Shown one piece after another: positions 49,039 through 59,429 of a stretch of DNA of 64,000 bases. This DNA comes from Nageia nagi (Eukaryota; Pinophyta): positions 109,306,001-109,370,000 of the forward strand of contig JBITNC010000001.1 of NCBI GenBank assembly GCA_050084985.1, read 5' to 3'. The notes beneath the pieces were generated by a model, which was given only the letters and a program-made list of their open reading frames with translations, ran no database searches and was not told the DNA's origin. Numbering within the stretch: the stretch's first letter is position 1; every line of letters begins with the position of its first letter. The position numbers were made by a program, and so were the translations under genes.

Positions 49039-51183
49039 ATGGCAAGCGGAGAAGGTTTCTCATCTAACAAGGCTCCTCTCTTTGATGGAAACAATTATGC
49101 TTTCTGGAAAATTCGAATGAAGACTTATCTCAGTGCATTGGGTTTTGGCATTTGGGATGCTGTTAAAAGGGGTTACACTCCTCCCCCTGCAGGGCCATCA
49201 AATGACACAGAAAGAAAGGCATTTGAATGTGATGCAAAAGCAAGAAATGCTCTAATGTGTGGTCTTGTGTATAGTGAACTGGTGAAAGTTATGGCATGCA
49301 AATCTGCAAATGAAATATGGAATAAGTTGAAGAGCATCCACGAAGGAGATGATAAAGTCAGGGAAGCAAAACTCCAAACTTATAGAGCTCAATTCGAAGG
49401 TCTAAAGATGAATGAAGATGAAACCATCGAAGCATACATGTTGAGAGTAAATGAAATTACTAATGCAATCAGAGGACTTGGGGAAGAAATTGAAGATCAT
49501 GTCATCGTGAAAAAGGTATTGCGCTCTCTCACATCTCGCTTTGATTCAAAGGTGTCCGCTATTGAAGAAGCAAAAAATTTGAAAACGTTCAGCATGGATG
49601 AAATGCATGGTTCACTGACTGCTTATGAAATGAGGATAGGAAAAGCAAAGCATTCAGAAAAGGAAGTAGCGTTTAAAGCCAACAACAGTACCAAAGCCAA
49701 AATAGATTCTGACGATGAGGAACAATCTGATGAAGAAGAAGGAAATTTCATTAGAAAGCTAAAAAGGGGAAAAGGTAAATATGAAGGCAAACTTCCATTT
49801 AAATGTTTTAACTGTGGTGGTATTGGTCATTTCATTTCAAAATGTCCATATAGAAAATCTGATAAAGATGATCAAGAATCATATTTTGAGAAAAACCACA
49901 AAATGAAATCTCATGCTCGAAACAGAAGGTCAAAAAGACAGAACTTCATATCTAGAAATAAAGGCTCCTCTGATGATGATTCTAGTAACGAATCAGAAAA
50001 GGGATTCAATGGAGCATTGTTTATGGCATTTGAAGAGAAACTGAATGTAGATAATCAAATTGTCCAAGAACATAACAAGGAAGAGACAGATGAAGAAAAT
50101 GATTGTGAGAATGAGTTTGATCTTGAAGAAGAATTAATAACTACATTGAATGAACTAAATAAAGAAGTAAAGAAAAATAAGAAACTCTCAAAAAGGTTTG
50201 ATGATGCAAATAATATTATAGAAACCTTAAAAATAGAAGTGGAAGAATCTAAGAGGATAAATGAGAGCTTGGAGGAACAGCTTATTGTGAAAGTTCAAAA
50301 TTGCAGTAAGCTTGAAGAGGAAATAACTGGGCTACGTATGCAACTAGAGGAAGTCACCAAGAAAATCAGCTCTTTTGAATATCTAGAAGGAAGGTCGACT
50401 AAACTCAATGAAATCATTAACAGTCAAAGATTGTTTTCTGATAAATATGGTTTGGGATATGAACAAGGACAATCTTCCAATGACATAAAAGGAGAAAACA
50501 CAAACGAAACCAAGAAGAAGGAAGGTGGCTCAGGACTGGAGGATGATGGCTTCACTCAAGTGCATTCCAAAAGAAGACACTATGCAGGACCAAGAAGTAC
50601 TCAGCAACATAATAGACATATCCATCCCTTCAATGGATACTGTTTCAAATGCAATGCATATGGACACAAAATTTTTGAATGCAAGTATAATATCGCTCCA
50701 AGAACCTTTGTTACTAGGAATGCATTCGGCCCACTAATGGAGTATCCTGTTGAGTGTTACAACTGTCATGAATATGGACACATTGCCCAATTCTGCAGAA
50801 ATAATCATGGCATGAGGTTCTTTCCATCAAGACAATTTCCTTCCATAAGACAGTATAAACAGTTTCAGAGCAGTCATCCACAGGAAGGAGAAAAGTATAA
50901 TAAGAAACAAGAAGCTGAAACAAAAGTAAAACAAGTCTGGAAAGAAAAGGAGAAACCCAGAGAGGATAAAGAGTCCTTAATTGCTCAAATAGAATTAAAA
51001 GCTCAAAACAATCCATCACCATGGATATTAGACAGCGGATGCTCAAGTCACATGTCAGGTGACAACAAGAAATTTCAAATACTACAGGAATATGAAGGTG
51101 GGTCCGTAAGAGTTGGAAACGATGATTGGCTATGGCATAAGAGCAGTAAGAGACATGCCCAGTATCAGCAAACCAGCAAATGA
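49039..51183 (+). CDS. Gag-protease ORF of copia F (714 aa)
   Basis: Starts at ATG 49039, 50 bp after the PBS. Residues 1-220 are a copia gag (UBN2-type) domain: APLFDGNNYAFWKIRMKTYL at the start and LKMNEDETIEAYMLRVNEI near 135. A CCHC knuckle starts at C256 (CFNCGGIGHFISKC). Residues about 357-455 are a Glu/Lys-rich coiled coil. Two more knuckles start at about C535 (CFKCNAYGHKIFEC) and C573 (CYNCHEYGHIAQFC). The protease site is DSGCSSHM with Asp at residue 665. It runs out early: after VRVGNDD the frame jumps to WLWH of the pre-integrase part, so the protease C-terminal half is deleted. Gag may still form particles; protease is likely dead. Confidence 0.95.
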   Translation: MASGEGFSSNKAPLFDGNNYAFWKIRMKTYLSALGFGIWDAVKRGYTPPPAGPSNDTERKAFECDAKARNALMCGLVYSELVKVMACKSANEIWNKLKSIHEGDDKVREAKLQTYRAQFEGLKMNEDETIEAYMLRVNEITNAIRGLGEEIEDHVIVKKVLRSLTSRFDSKVSAIEEAKNLKTFSMDEMHGSLTAYEMRIGKAKHSEKEVAFKANNSTKAKIDSDDEEQSDEEEGNFIRKLKRGKGKYEGKLPFKCFNCGGIGHFISKCPYRKSDKDDQESYFEKNHKMKSHARNRRSKRQNFISRNKGSSDDDSSNESEKGFNGALFMAFEEKLNVDNQIVQEHNKEETDEENDCENEFDLEEELITTLNELNKEVKKNKKLSKRFDDANNIIETLKIEVEESKRINESLEEQLIVKVQNCSKLEEEITGLRMQLEEVTKKISSFEYLEGRSTKLNEIINSQRLFSDKYGLGYEQGQSSNDIKGENTNETKKKEGGSGLEDDGFTQVHSKRRHYAGPRSTQQHNRHIHPFNGYCFKCNAYGHKIFECKYNIAPRTFVTRNAFGPLMEYPVECYNCHEYGHIAQFCRNNHGMRFFPSRQFPSIRQYKQFQSSHPQEGEKYNKKQEAETKVKQVWKEKEKPREDKESLIAQIELKAQNNPSPWILDSGCSSHMSGDNKKFQILQEYEGGSVRVGNDDWLWHKSSKRHAQYQQTSK

Positions 51184-51460
51184 TATGTGTGATTCATAAA
51201 AAAAAAAAAGGGGAAAGCAAACTCGGGCAAAAGTTCAAAGTGAAAGAATATCACACAAGCAGACCATTGGATATCATACACACCGACCTATGCGGACCAA
51301 TGAGAACACAAAGCGTCAATGGAGATAAGTATCTTATTCTGTTCATAGATGATTATTCAAGAATGACCTGGGTGTAATTTTTGAAACATAAATCTGAAGC
51401 TTTTGAAATGTTCAAAGCATTTAAAAATCAAATAGAAAATCAGATAGAGAGGAGAAGTAC
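51180..51460 (+). pseudogene. Integrase fragment of copia F
   Basis: Open piece 51180-51377 reads GQKFKVKEYHTSRPLDIIHT, then DLCGPMRTQSVNGDKYLILF, then IDDYSRMTWV. This is the start of the integrase core with the first Asp (HTDLCGPM) and the second region up to SRMTWV. A TAA stands for Tyr at 51375, then FLKHKSEAFEMFKAFKNQIENQ until about 51445, where sequence jumps to the end of pol. An A12 run at 51199-51210 is where the frame slipped against gag. D, D and E are not all present, so there is no activity. Confidence 0.9.
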
Positions 51461-51580
51461 AGTTGGATTTTGTTCCAACCACAGAGCTAGTAGCAGACAT
51501 CTTTACAAAGCCTTTGCCCAAAAACATATTTGAACATCTTCGAAACAAGCTAGGAGTTGTTGTCTTTCCCAAGCATTAAC
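51450..51580 (+). pseudogene. C-terminal end of pol of copia F
   Basis: The frame reads [20 protein letters not shown], then [12 protein letters not shown], the well-known last motif of Ty1/copia RNase H and pol, ending with a stop after SQALTSSG-like sequence near 51580. The junction near 51445-51460 with the integrase piece marks a single internal deletion. Confidence 0.88.
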
Positions 51581-51715
51581 TAGTTCTGGACGTCACATTC
51601 TCAGGGGGAGTGCTTATTTTTCCTTCCTATATTGCTTCTGTGTATCCTGTGTTTGTATACATACTATTGATTTCCTGAGAATGTCGTGTATGGACTCGGG
51701 GGGAGTCTGTAAATG

Positions 51716-51739
51716 CCCTTTGTTATTGTTGACAAAGGG
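51716..51739 (+). other. Hairpin before the 3' LTR of F
   Basis: CCCTTTGT (51716-51723) and ACAAAGGG (51732-51739) form a perfect 8-bp stem with an 8-nt loop. The right arm is part of a PPT-like ACAAAGGGGGAGAGA. In RNA this could hold the tract in a stem. Confidence 0.7.
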
Positions 51740-51793
51740 GGAGAGAAAAGTCCCGATGTAGGTGTCTGATCAAGTGGTGTTGCCAACAATTCC

Positions 51794-51804
51794 AAAGGGG
51801 GAGA
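51794..51804 (+). promoter_or_regulatory. Polypurine tract of copia F
   Basis: AAAGGGGGAGA just 5' of the 3' LTR (51806). It would prime plus-strand cDNA synthesis. Related tracts lie at about 51602 (AGGGGGAG), 51697 (GGGGGGAG) and 51734 (AAAGGGGGAGAGAAAAG). Multiple PPT copies are known for Sireviruses. Confidence 0.9.
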
Positions 51805-51805
51805 T

Positions 51806-54498
51806 TGTTGAGCAAGTGTGATTGTCATTATTGTCAACACGTGGTTTTGGCTGTGTCTTCGCGTGAGTTTTTCTAGAGCAGATAAGCAGGCTTCCGGAAT
51901 GATAGGTAGGCTTCCGGAATGAAGTGATGACGTTTCGGAATGAAATGATAAAGCAGAGTTGTGGAAAAGTCTGAGTTCTGGAAAAGGTGAGAGTTGTAGA
52001 GAAGTCCGGGTTCCGGAGGATATGAGTGATTGTCATGCAGTTAACAAGGTGTTGATCGGGTTCCAAAGGTTTGACCACGTTTCGGAGGTGAAGTGTGATT
52101 GTAATTGTTGTTAACAAGATGTTGATCGGGTTTCGGAGGTTTTTGACCGGGTTTCGGAGGTGAAGCATGACTGTAACTGTTGTCAACAAGGTGTTGATCG
52201 GGTTCCGGAGGTTTGACCGAGTTCCGGAGGTGAAGTGTGATTGTAATTGTTGTTAACAAGGTGTTGATCGGGTTCCGGAGGTTTGACCGAGTTCCAGAGG
52301 TGAAGTGTGATTGTAATTGTTGTTAACAAGATGTTGATCAGGTTCTGGAGGTTTGACCGAGTTCCAGAGGTGAAGTGTGATTGTAATTGTTGTTAACAAG
52401 GTGTTGATCGGGTTCTGGAGGTTTGACCGAGTTCCGGAGGTGAAGTGTGATTATAATTGTTGTTAACAAGGTGTTGATCAGGTTCCGGAGGTTTGACCGA
52501 GTTCCGGAGGTGATGAGTGATTGTAATGTTGTCAACACGTGATTTTGGTAAAGCCGGGGTTAGTAAACAAAGCGTTTCGAAAGAGATGATGTCAGCGATT
52601 TTGGGCCTTCACTCAAATTCGGAGTCCGAAAGTGATGAGGTAAGCAAGGAGCGATCAAAGAGCCGGAGCCAGCAAGTAAAACAATCCGGAAGCAAGAGAT
52701 GACGTCACGAGGAGAATGATGTTCACATTTGTGAATAGAACCAGGTTCCAGAGATGATGAGGTCAGCAAAGAGTGATCAAAGAGCCGGAGCCAGCGAATA
52801 AAGCATTCTGGAATGCAGAGATAAGATCGGCAAAGAGAGATTGACAATACAGAGTCCATAAAGTAAATGTCCCGGAAGTAAAATGTTCCAGATTAAAAAG
52901 GATGATGTCACAGAAAATAAGAGAGTCACGTTGTGGTAAAGACCGGAGTTCGGAGATGATGACATCATGGTGTAGGTGTTGAAAAGTCTGGAGACAAAAG
53001 TGCGAAGATAAAAGTGCGGAGACCAGAGTCCGGAGATGATGACATAATGGTGTAGGTGTTGAAAAGTCCGGAGACAAAAGTGCGAAGATAAAAGTGCGGA
53101 GACCGGAGTCCGGAGATGATGACATCATGGTGAAGGTGTTGAAAAGACCGGAGATAAATGTTCAGAGATAAAAGTCCAGAGACAAAAGTCCGGAGATAAA
53201 GGTCCGGAGATGATGACATCATGCGGGAAGCATTTTTACTCTACTACCGGAGTCCGGAGATGATGACATCATGGTGTAAGTGTTTAAAAGTCTGGAATTA
53301 ATAGAAATATCATTATGAAGAAGACAAAGAGTCCAGAATTAATAGAAATATCATTATGAAGAAGATAAAGAGTCCGGAATTATGAGAAATAATTAGATAC
53401 TGTCAAATCTCCAAAATCAGTGGAGGAAGAGCTATACTTGTCTAAACAACTCTGTTTGAGCAATAGGAGCGTTCAACAGTTACAGCAATTGCAGACTCAG
53501 ACAGTGAACTCCCTTTGGTGTAGGAGCAGTTACAAATAAGGATTCCTTTTCAGTTTGTTTTTGATAACGTGTAATGATCGGAACAGTTTCTTGGAGTTTT
53601 CTTGATGTGTAATGGTAAATTACAGGAATGAGGTGAAGAGTGAATGAGAGAAAAGCAAGAGTGTGTGGAGTGTGAAAAAGTAGGACATAGGGTGAGAAGT
53701 TAATGAAGCGGAAGTTGTGATTGCACAGCAAAAAGAGAGAAAAGAAGTGTAAGTGAGGTAGTGCTGTGTGGAGTGTGAAGAATCCGCTGTGTGTAGTGTG
53801 AAGTATCCGTAGTGGGTAGAGTGAAGGGCCGGGGTGGAGGCAAAAGAGTGTGATGAGATGTGCATGAAGTGAAGTGTGCAAATGCAGGTAATTGTATGTA
53901 TGTGGTGAGAAGAGAAGTGGGTGAGAGTAGGTAACGGTGTGGAAGAGGGAAGTATCCGGAGTGTGTGAAGTGAGCATTGGAGCTAGACCATTGAGGGTCT
54001 TCAGAACTGTATTCCTTCCTCCCTTTTAATGTTGTCTCAAGTGGGTGCTTGATAAGTGGTAGTTGGTGCTATCCTTCATAGTTGGTGCTGTGAATTTGAG
54101 AGCTGGAGTTGGTGCTCCAAGTAGTAGGTGCTGCTTTACTCAAAGTGGTAGTGGGTGCTACCCTTCACAGCTGGTGCTGTGAATTTGAGAGCTGGAGTTG
54201 GTGCTCCAAGTAGTTGGTGCTGTTATTCTCAAAGTGGTAGTTGGTGCTACCCTTCACAGTTGGTGCTGTGAATCTGTAAGCTTTCTTTAATGGCTGGATT
54301 TGGATTGGTGTCCAAGCAGTCATTTTCGGGGATGTAGCCAAACTGGTGAACCTCGTTACATCTGGTGTTGTGTGATGTACTAGTGTGCTTGCTCATTTTT
54401 CTCTGACTTTTAATCTATCTTTATTTAAGAAGATTAAATTGATTATTTTTATATACACTGATTCACCCCCCCCTCTCAGTGTCACTCGAAGAACAACA
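51806..54498 (+). repeat. 3' LTR of copia F
   Basis: 2693 bp, TGTTGAGC to GAACAACA, followed by CCTAT. Same three arrays as the 5' LTR (52051-52540, 52953-53272, 54053-54281). Has a perfect TGACGTCA at 52700-52707, where the 5' LTR has TGACATCA (47178-47185). G-box CACGTG at 51838-51843. Confidence 0.96.
52700..52707 (+). promoter_or_regulatory. TGACGTCA (bZIP-type) site in LTR of F
   Basis: Perfect 8-bp palindrome of the kind bound by plant bZIP (TGA/CREB-like) factors. At another place one LTR has TGACATCA (47065-47072) and the other TGATGTCA (52587-52594), the two single-deamination products of TGACGTCA, so the ancestor had more such sites. Binding is not shown. Confidence 0.55.
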
Positions 54499-57041
54499 CC
54501 TATTTGATCTATAATACCTTGAGGATATATTATGTGTATTCTCTTTTCAAAGCTTGCATACATGCATTCATCTATTTGAGATCATTTTACTTTATGGGTA
54601 CTTATATTTATTCCCATATTTGAGCAAGTAATTTTGTTATTCTATGCTTTTTCAAATTACCTTTGTTTAGATTAGTTTACTTTCAAGATTTAGATCTTTT
54701 TTGTTTAGAACTCCATTTTGTGTGATTCCTTCTTAGATGGTGTTGGTCAGTATAATGTAACCTTAAGGTTTGGTCTAGTGTAGTTCTCCATTTCTTAGAA
54801 TAGTAGCATTCTTCAAAGAGTAGAAGGAGGTGGTACAATGTGCTTATGGGGGTTTTCTACTCAATGTCTAGGTTATAGGCTAGTTCCTATCTATGAAAGA
54901 GGTCAAAAGTAACTAGAAAGAGATAAAATGGTTGAGTAAGAAGAAAGAAAGTAAATTTACACTAGAGAAAGCAAAATAAAACTAGTTAGCTTAGGCATCA
55001 CACATAGCAAGTAATCCATTACCAATATTAAGAATAGAATAACTATCTCACTCTTAGGGACTTGTAATTGTAATACATAGCCATAATTTAAAACTAAAAT
55101 TCATACATAACAATCACAAAGTAAGATAATAGCAACAAAATGTATATGGAAAAATATCATATATGAAAATAGAGCTTCTACTGGGCAACTTTGCTAAAAT
55201 ATTTTACCTTATAAACTTTTAATAGTGCACTATTTATACTACTCAATTTATAAAAAGAGTGGTTATCCACCATTAATAACTACAACTAACTCTTTGAATA
55301 AGAATAGTGCAAAATTAAATATATACAATGTGTACAAATTAATTTACAACTATAGCTAATTATATAGTATAGTCCTAATATAGTGGAAAAGCTTGGGGAT
55401 ATACAACCTTCAATCTTCATACCAATCTAGCTATAATACATCACCTTTTTATCTTTGATCATGGTGAATCTATGATTGATCCTACATTTATGAGGTATGG
55501 GTTTCCATTATGATAGGTAAAATCAATTTATCTCTATAGTCGATGATAACCTAACTCTTTGTAACCATTAAATATCTATGTTTAGTAGCTTTAGGTTGCA
55601 ACCACTATAAGGGTGAAGAATGATATATCATTCAAAACCTAAGGGTGAACTACTACTTCCACATGGAAATGATCCATAGTTCACATGTTGGTAGAGTTCG
55701 TGGGGTCATACACTCTTGATTAAGTGGATATAGGTGTTCCTCTCCTCTTATAGTCTATATTCATGCTTAGTGGGTTTGATCTTGCTTTGGAATGGCTTGT
55801 TGGATATCTAAGAAGTCTTCAAAATTGCTAATTTGCTAAAAAGATGTGACATCATCACCTAAATTTTTAAGGTTTGTTAAATGTGCTTATTGTAATATAT
55901 CCTACCATTGAGATGTTCTGGATTACCTAGTAATGAAAGGAGTTAAATCCTATTGATTTTCATCAAGAAGTATGACATCACCTTTGGAATTTCATGGGTC
56001 CTATTTCACCTAACTATAATGATAACACTAGTTATATGACTTGACCAACCCTAAAGAATCTGTATACTAAATGCCTAGAAATAATCCCCAAATTAAACAA
56101 GATTAAAACTTAAGTGATAAGAATCAAAATAGGGCCTGAACTTGACTCTAAACATATCAATAGACTATATATAATAATACCTAGTAACAAGACCCAAAAA
56201 ATAATTAGTTGATTTCATAAGATTGATGCTATTTAGCCTACAACTTATACTCATTTCTAGATCATGACTCGATGGACTATGTACAAAAAATACTTACCTT
56301 GGAATAAAATATTAGTTCTAAGTGATATTATTTAACTAAGACCTAGTGATACAAATATGAATTGGTAATATTCAAGACTCTTAAGTAGAGTTTGAATATT
56401 TACAAATGAAATAATAAGGGATTAAGGAATGGTAAATAAATAAGGAACTTTATTATGAAATGAATAAATGAAGGAATGAAAGACAAAAGAATTTTACCCC
56501 TCCAAAGTGTGATTTTGCAAAATAATAGTTGGTTTGTAGTTTGAATACCTTTCCAACCATATGCTATTTACCATATTTATTTGTAGAGCACACTTAGTAA
56601 ATCTAAAATACAAAAATTTCTTTCCTTCATAGTCTTTCTTAATGAACTTGTAAAGCCTTTTTACTTTGAGCTCAACTTTAACCTCTCAATCCATATTGAG
56701 ATCTTTTTATACCTTGACCATTATATAGGGAATTTCTTACTAATCATTTTGATAAGTCATAGAGCTAGGTCTTGTTATGATCTACACAAGTTACAAGCTT
56801 CAAAATTTTCCATGCTTTTCCTCTAGAATATAGATTCCACATTGTTGATTTTTCTAGAGTTCCAATGAAATTTTATTGATCACAATTTGCTAGAACTTTG
56901 GTATTTTCAAACTAAACTATTTTTTTATATTTCTCTAGAAATCAATCTCTAACACTTTTATTTCTTTCAATATTATAATTTTAATGAAGATTTGACCAAT
57001 CCTTATCCCTCAAATTATATTGGAAAAATGACCAAATTTTA
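54499..57041. other. Right part of the old LTR-like host sequence, then LTR region of copia G
   Basis: From 54499 the sequence continues what precedes copia F (CCTATTTGATCTATAATACC). No ORF was recognised. The last several hundred bases before 57042 must hold the LTR of copia G, ending near ACCAAATTTTA, but its start could not be found. Confidence 0.4.
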
Positions 57042-57053
57042 TGGTATCAGAGC
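57042..57053 (+). promoter_or_regulatory. Primer binding site of copia G
   Basis: TGGTATCAGAGC, perfect Met-type PBS, remarkable in such a decayed element. The next bases are TTGAAGCC. Confidence 0.85.
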
Positions 57054-57211
57054 TTGAAGCCTTGAGTCTCCAAAATCATCATTTGGATTCAAAGATCTTA
57101 TCTTGAACTTATTTCCTTTTGAATTCTTCACTTGATACTAAAGCATTATTTTTATATGTAAACCTTCAAATTCTTTATTTGGTATTAGATCCATATAATC
57201 TATTAGGTTAA

Positions 57212-57960
57212 ATGGATCCAAAGAATGGAAGTTCATTATAATTGCATATCTTAGTGTTTAGTGGAGAACAATATGAATATTAGAGAATCTAGCTACAAAC
57301 CTTTCTCATCTCTTAATACTTATGGATTCTTATTTCTTAGGGATATGTTAAACTTGATGTTGCAACCCTTGTTGCACCTACAATAGATGAAAGTGAGCTC
57401 TTGGAGATGTAAAAAAGGATGCTAAAGTTTTGTTTACCATACAAAGTGGTATAGATGTTATAATCTTCCCTAAAATTATAGAATGTAGATTCTTCAAGGT
57501 TGCATGGGTTACTCTTGAGAGTGCCTACAAAGGATCATCTAAAGTTATAGTAGCTAAGCTACAACTCTTATGATGGGAGTTTGAATATCTCTAGATGGGA
57601 GATGTTGATAGAGTTAAAGTCTTTATGAATAGAGTTAAATATTAAATGAATGGACTTCATTCACATAGTGAGCATCTTAATGATAGATGAATTATATAGA
57701 AGGTAATGAGAAACCCTCCCTAAAAGTTTGATCCTCTCACCACTACAGTTAAGAAATTTAAGGACTTAACTAGAATTGCTTAGAATCCTGTAAACATATT
57801 AGCATAAACTTCAAGATAGAGCTAAGAAACTTGATCAAGAATTTTAACACAAAGTTTAGATAAATAAGCTAATTAACTGGTAGAAATAAGAGCTCAACCT
57901 CTTAACATTATGAATTTTATGAAAAATATAGTCAAACTAAGTAATATTATTTCTTAAATG
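57212..57960 (+). pseudogene. gag pseudogene of copia G
   Basis: ATG 57212 (MDPKNGSS), then LVFSGEQYEY, TFLIS and KDAKVLFTIQSGID. ESAYKGSSKVIVAKLQLL near 57520 is the core of the UBN2 gag domain of copia (normally YQGSSKVKTVKLQTLR), and RVKVFMNRVKY near 57610 is the next helix. It is interrupted by at least a dozen stops. A knuckle was not found. Confidence 0.8.
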
Positions 57961-58029
57961 TGCAAAAAACTAATTTATCTAAAGAATAAAGTGATGGTAA
58001 TAATATTTTCCCCACCCATAATAACTTTG

Positions 58030-58469
58030 AAGTTATTAATGACCATATTTGGTATGTAGATAGTGGGTGTTCAAATCATATGACTAGGAATAAAAGTTTG
58101 TTTATTCAACATGAGGAAAATACTTCCAAAATAGTCTAGTTTGGTGATAATATTCAAGTTGATATTATTGGCAAGGGTACTCTTTCTTTTAAAGAAAATA
58201 CCAGAAAGATTATGCATATGCATGACACTTTGTATATTTATAGCTTGAAGCACAACCTCTTTAGCATTGGCCAAATGTGCTTGAAATACTATTATTTAAT
58301 CCTTTGGAAGAAACCTACACCATCACTAAGGAGAATAAGAAGTAGGTTATTATAACAATTCTCATATATAAGAATTGTATATATATGTTGAGGATACAAC
58401 AAAAGAAAATCAAATGCCTAAAATCCACCATTGATCCTACTTAGTTGTGACATCAAACATGTAGCCCTA
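58030..58469 (+). pseudogene. Protease and pre-integrase part of copia G
   Basis: WYVDSGCSNHMTRNKSLF begins near 58050 with an intact active-site Asp-Ser-Gly (58059-58067). KGTLSFKENTRKIMHMHDTL, then YSLKHNLFSIGQMC, gives the second half of the domain. After 58300 the frame degenerates; a relic of the LWH-RLGH motif is near 58445. It is cut by H at 58470. Confidence 0.82.
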
Positions 58470-58756
58470 TGTTAACACATAAAAATGATTTTATGCTTTT
58501 AAATCAATAAATTAATGAAATATGCTTGGCTTAACTATATGTCTTGAATGGATAAAAGTGATAATATCAATGTTTGGCTTGAATGGGAATATTGCATGGG
58601 TTATTTTGAATATTACATAAATTGTCTTGAATATTGCATGGTATATCTTGAGTATTGCGTGAATTATCTTGTTTATTGATGTATTTATCTTAAATCTTGT
58701 GAATTAACCTTATTTATGTGGATGCACGCCGACCTATGGGCGGTATTACCTATATC

Positions 58757-58766
58757 TATATAAATA
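58757..58766 (+). promoter_or_regulatory. TATA box of H LTR
   Basis: TATATAAATA in CTATATAAATAAGGG. Predicted start of the transcript about 30 bp downstream, near 58790-58800. The three hairpin motifs of the LTR would then be in the RNA at the 5' end, and in the R/U5 part. Confidence 0.75.
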
Positions 58767-58996
58767 AGGGATCTAATAGTAAGTCCACAACAACAAGGAT
58801 ACACATGATCCCGTGTATGGTCTTGTAAGTGGCTACCCCTTAAGGTATCTCTTGGTACCGCCTACAAGGCTGTGGTTTGTGTGCTTCCTTTCGCGAGCTA
58901 TCCTGACATCTAAGATCTATTCTGATATCACACTGCTATCTGAGACATCCGTATTAAAGCTCTGGACTTGATTGAGAGATCAAAATCATCAAAATA

Positions 58997-59072
58997 AGGC
59001 CGTCGGCGCTCCCTTATGAACTAGGAACACCGCCGGCGCTCTATTATCTCTGAAACGGACCGCCCGCGGTCC
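58997..59072 (+). repeat. Hairpin motif array 1 in LTR of H (three copies, 30-bp spacing)
   Basis: AGGCCGTCGGCGCTCC (58997), ACACCGCCGGCGCTCT (59027) and GGACCGCCCGCGGTCC (59057), each 16 bp and separated by 14 bp of AT-rich sequence. The third is a perfect 7-bp stem with a CC loop. The pattern NNNCCGYCNGCGNTCY is shared with the five other copies in H. Function unknown. Confidence 0.85.
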
Positions 59073-59340
59073 TCTTTTTGCATCTTCACAGGTGACTACG
59101 TTTTTCAGGTGCAGTTCATCATCAGCACATTGCCAACATCTTCATCTTTCGTTGTCAGGTACGTTCCGTGAGGTAAGTATACAAACCACAGTCTTGTTTG
59201 ATTACATTTCAGAATTGTTATATGTTGTTCATTGCTATCTAGAATAAATTGCTACCCGTAGCTAGAATACAGATAATATTGAGTTTGTAGATAACCCCCT
59301 ATTTACTTATTTGCATGCTCAATTTTTATTTGTAAACATT

Positions 59341-59359
59341 TGGTGAACCCGACGTGAAC
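59341..59359 (+). promoter_or_regulatory. Primer binding site of H
   Basis: TGGTGAACCCGACGTGAAC, two bases after the LTR end. Long and clean; A, B and E have decayed forms. I could not assign the tRNA with certainty. Confidence 0.88.
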
Positions 59360-59429
59360 TACACATCATTACACTAAAACCCTAAAGGTCTTAGTTCGGA
59401 TTAACATCTATTTTGTGAGTGTCTTAGTT

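Larger units (their letters stand above)
46284..54498 (+). mobile_element. Sirevirus-like Ty1/copia element 'F', internally deleted
   Basis: Complete by its ends: LTRs of 2692 and 2693 bp, terminal TGTTG...CAACA, target duplication CCTAT (46279-46283 and 54499-54503), Met-type PBS and a PPT. The 2.83-kb internal part has gag-protease, a short integrase piece and the last 30 or so codons of RNase H; about 3 kb of integrase, RT and RNase H is missing. Long LTRs with many CCGG palindromes, a large coiled-coil gag and several PPT-like tracts fit the Sirevirus group. About 12 differences in the first 290 bp of the two LTRs, all transitions, show moderate age. Confidence 0.96.
57042..58469 (+). mobile_element. 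Decayed Ty1/copia element 'G', interrupted by H
   Basis: A PBS TGGTATCAGAGC (57042-57053) is followed by gag from 57212 and a copia protease at 58059. At 58470 gypsy H begins; the rest of pol must lie beyond the window. Many stops, mostly in places where Gln or Trp is expected. Confidence 0.85.
58470..59338 (+). repeat. 5' LTR of gypsy H
   Basis: 869 bp, TGTTAACA at the start and TGTAAACA at the end. The first 250 bp hold a degenerate CTTGAATATTGCATGG repeat. A TATA box is at 58757-58766. The part after it is much more GC-rich than the surroundings and has three hairpin motifs at 58997, 59027 and 59057. Confidence 0.94.

Noticed and set aside
50714-51046. 110-aa minus ORF opposite F gag
   Set aside because: Shadow of the gag-protease frame.
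58997-59072. CRISPR-like array (30-bp periodic repeats)
   Set aside because: Only 2-3 units per cluster, the repeats are hairpins with changing arms, spacers are 14 bp, and the setting is a plant LTR element.
59415-59429. Start of H gag at 59415
   Set aside because: The codon there is GTG; the first ATG in frame is 59430, and a plant retrotransposon would use that.
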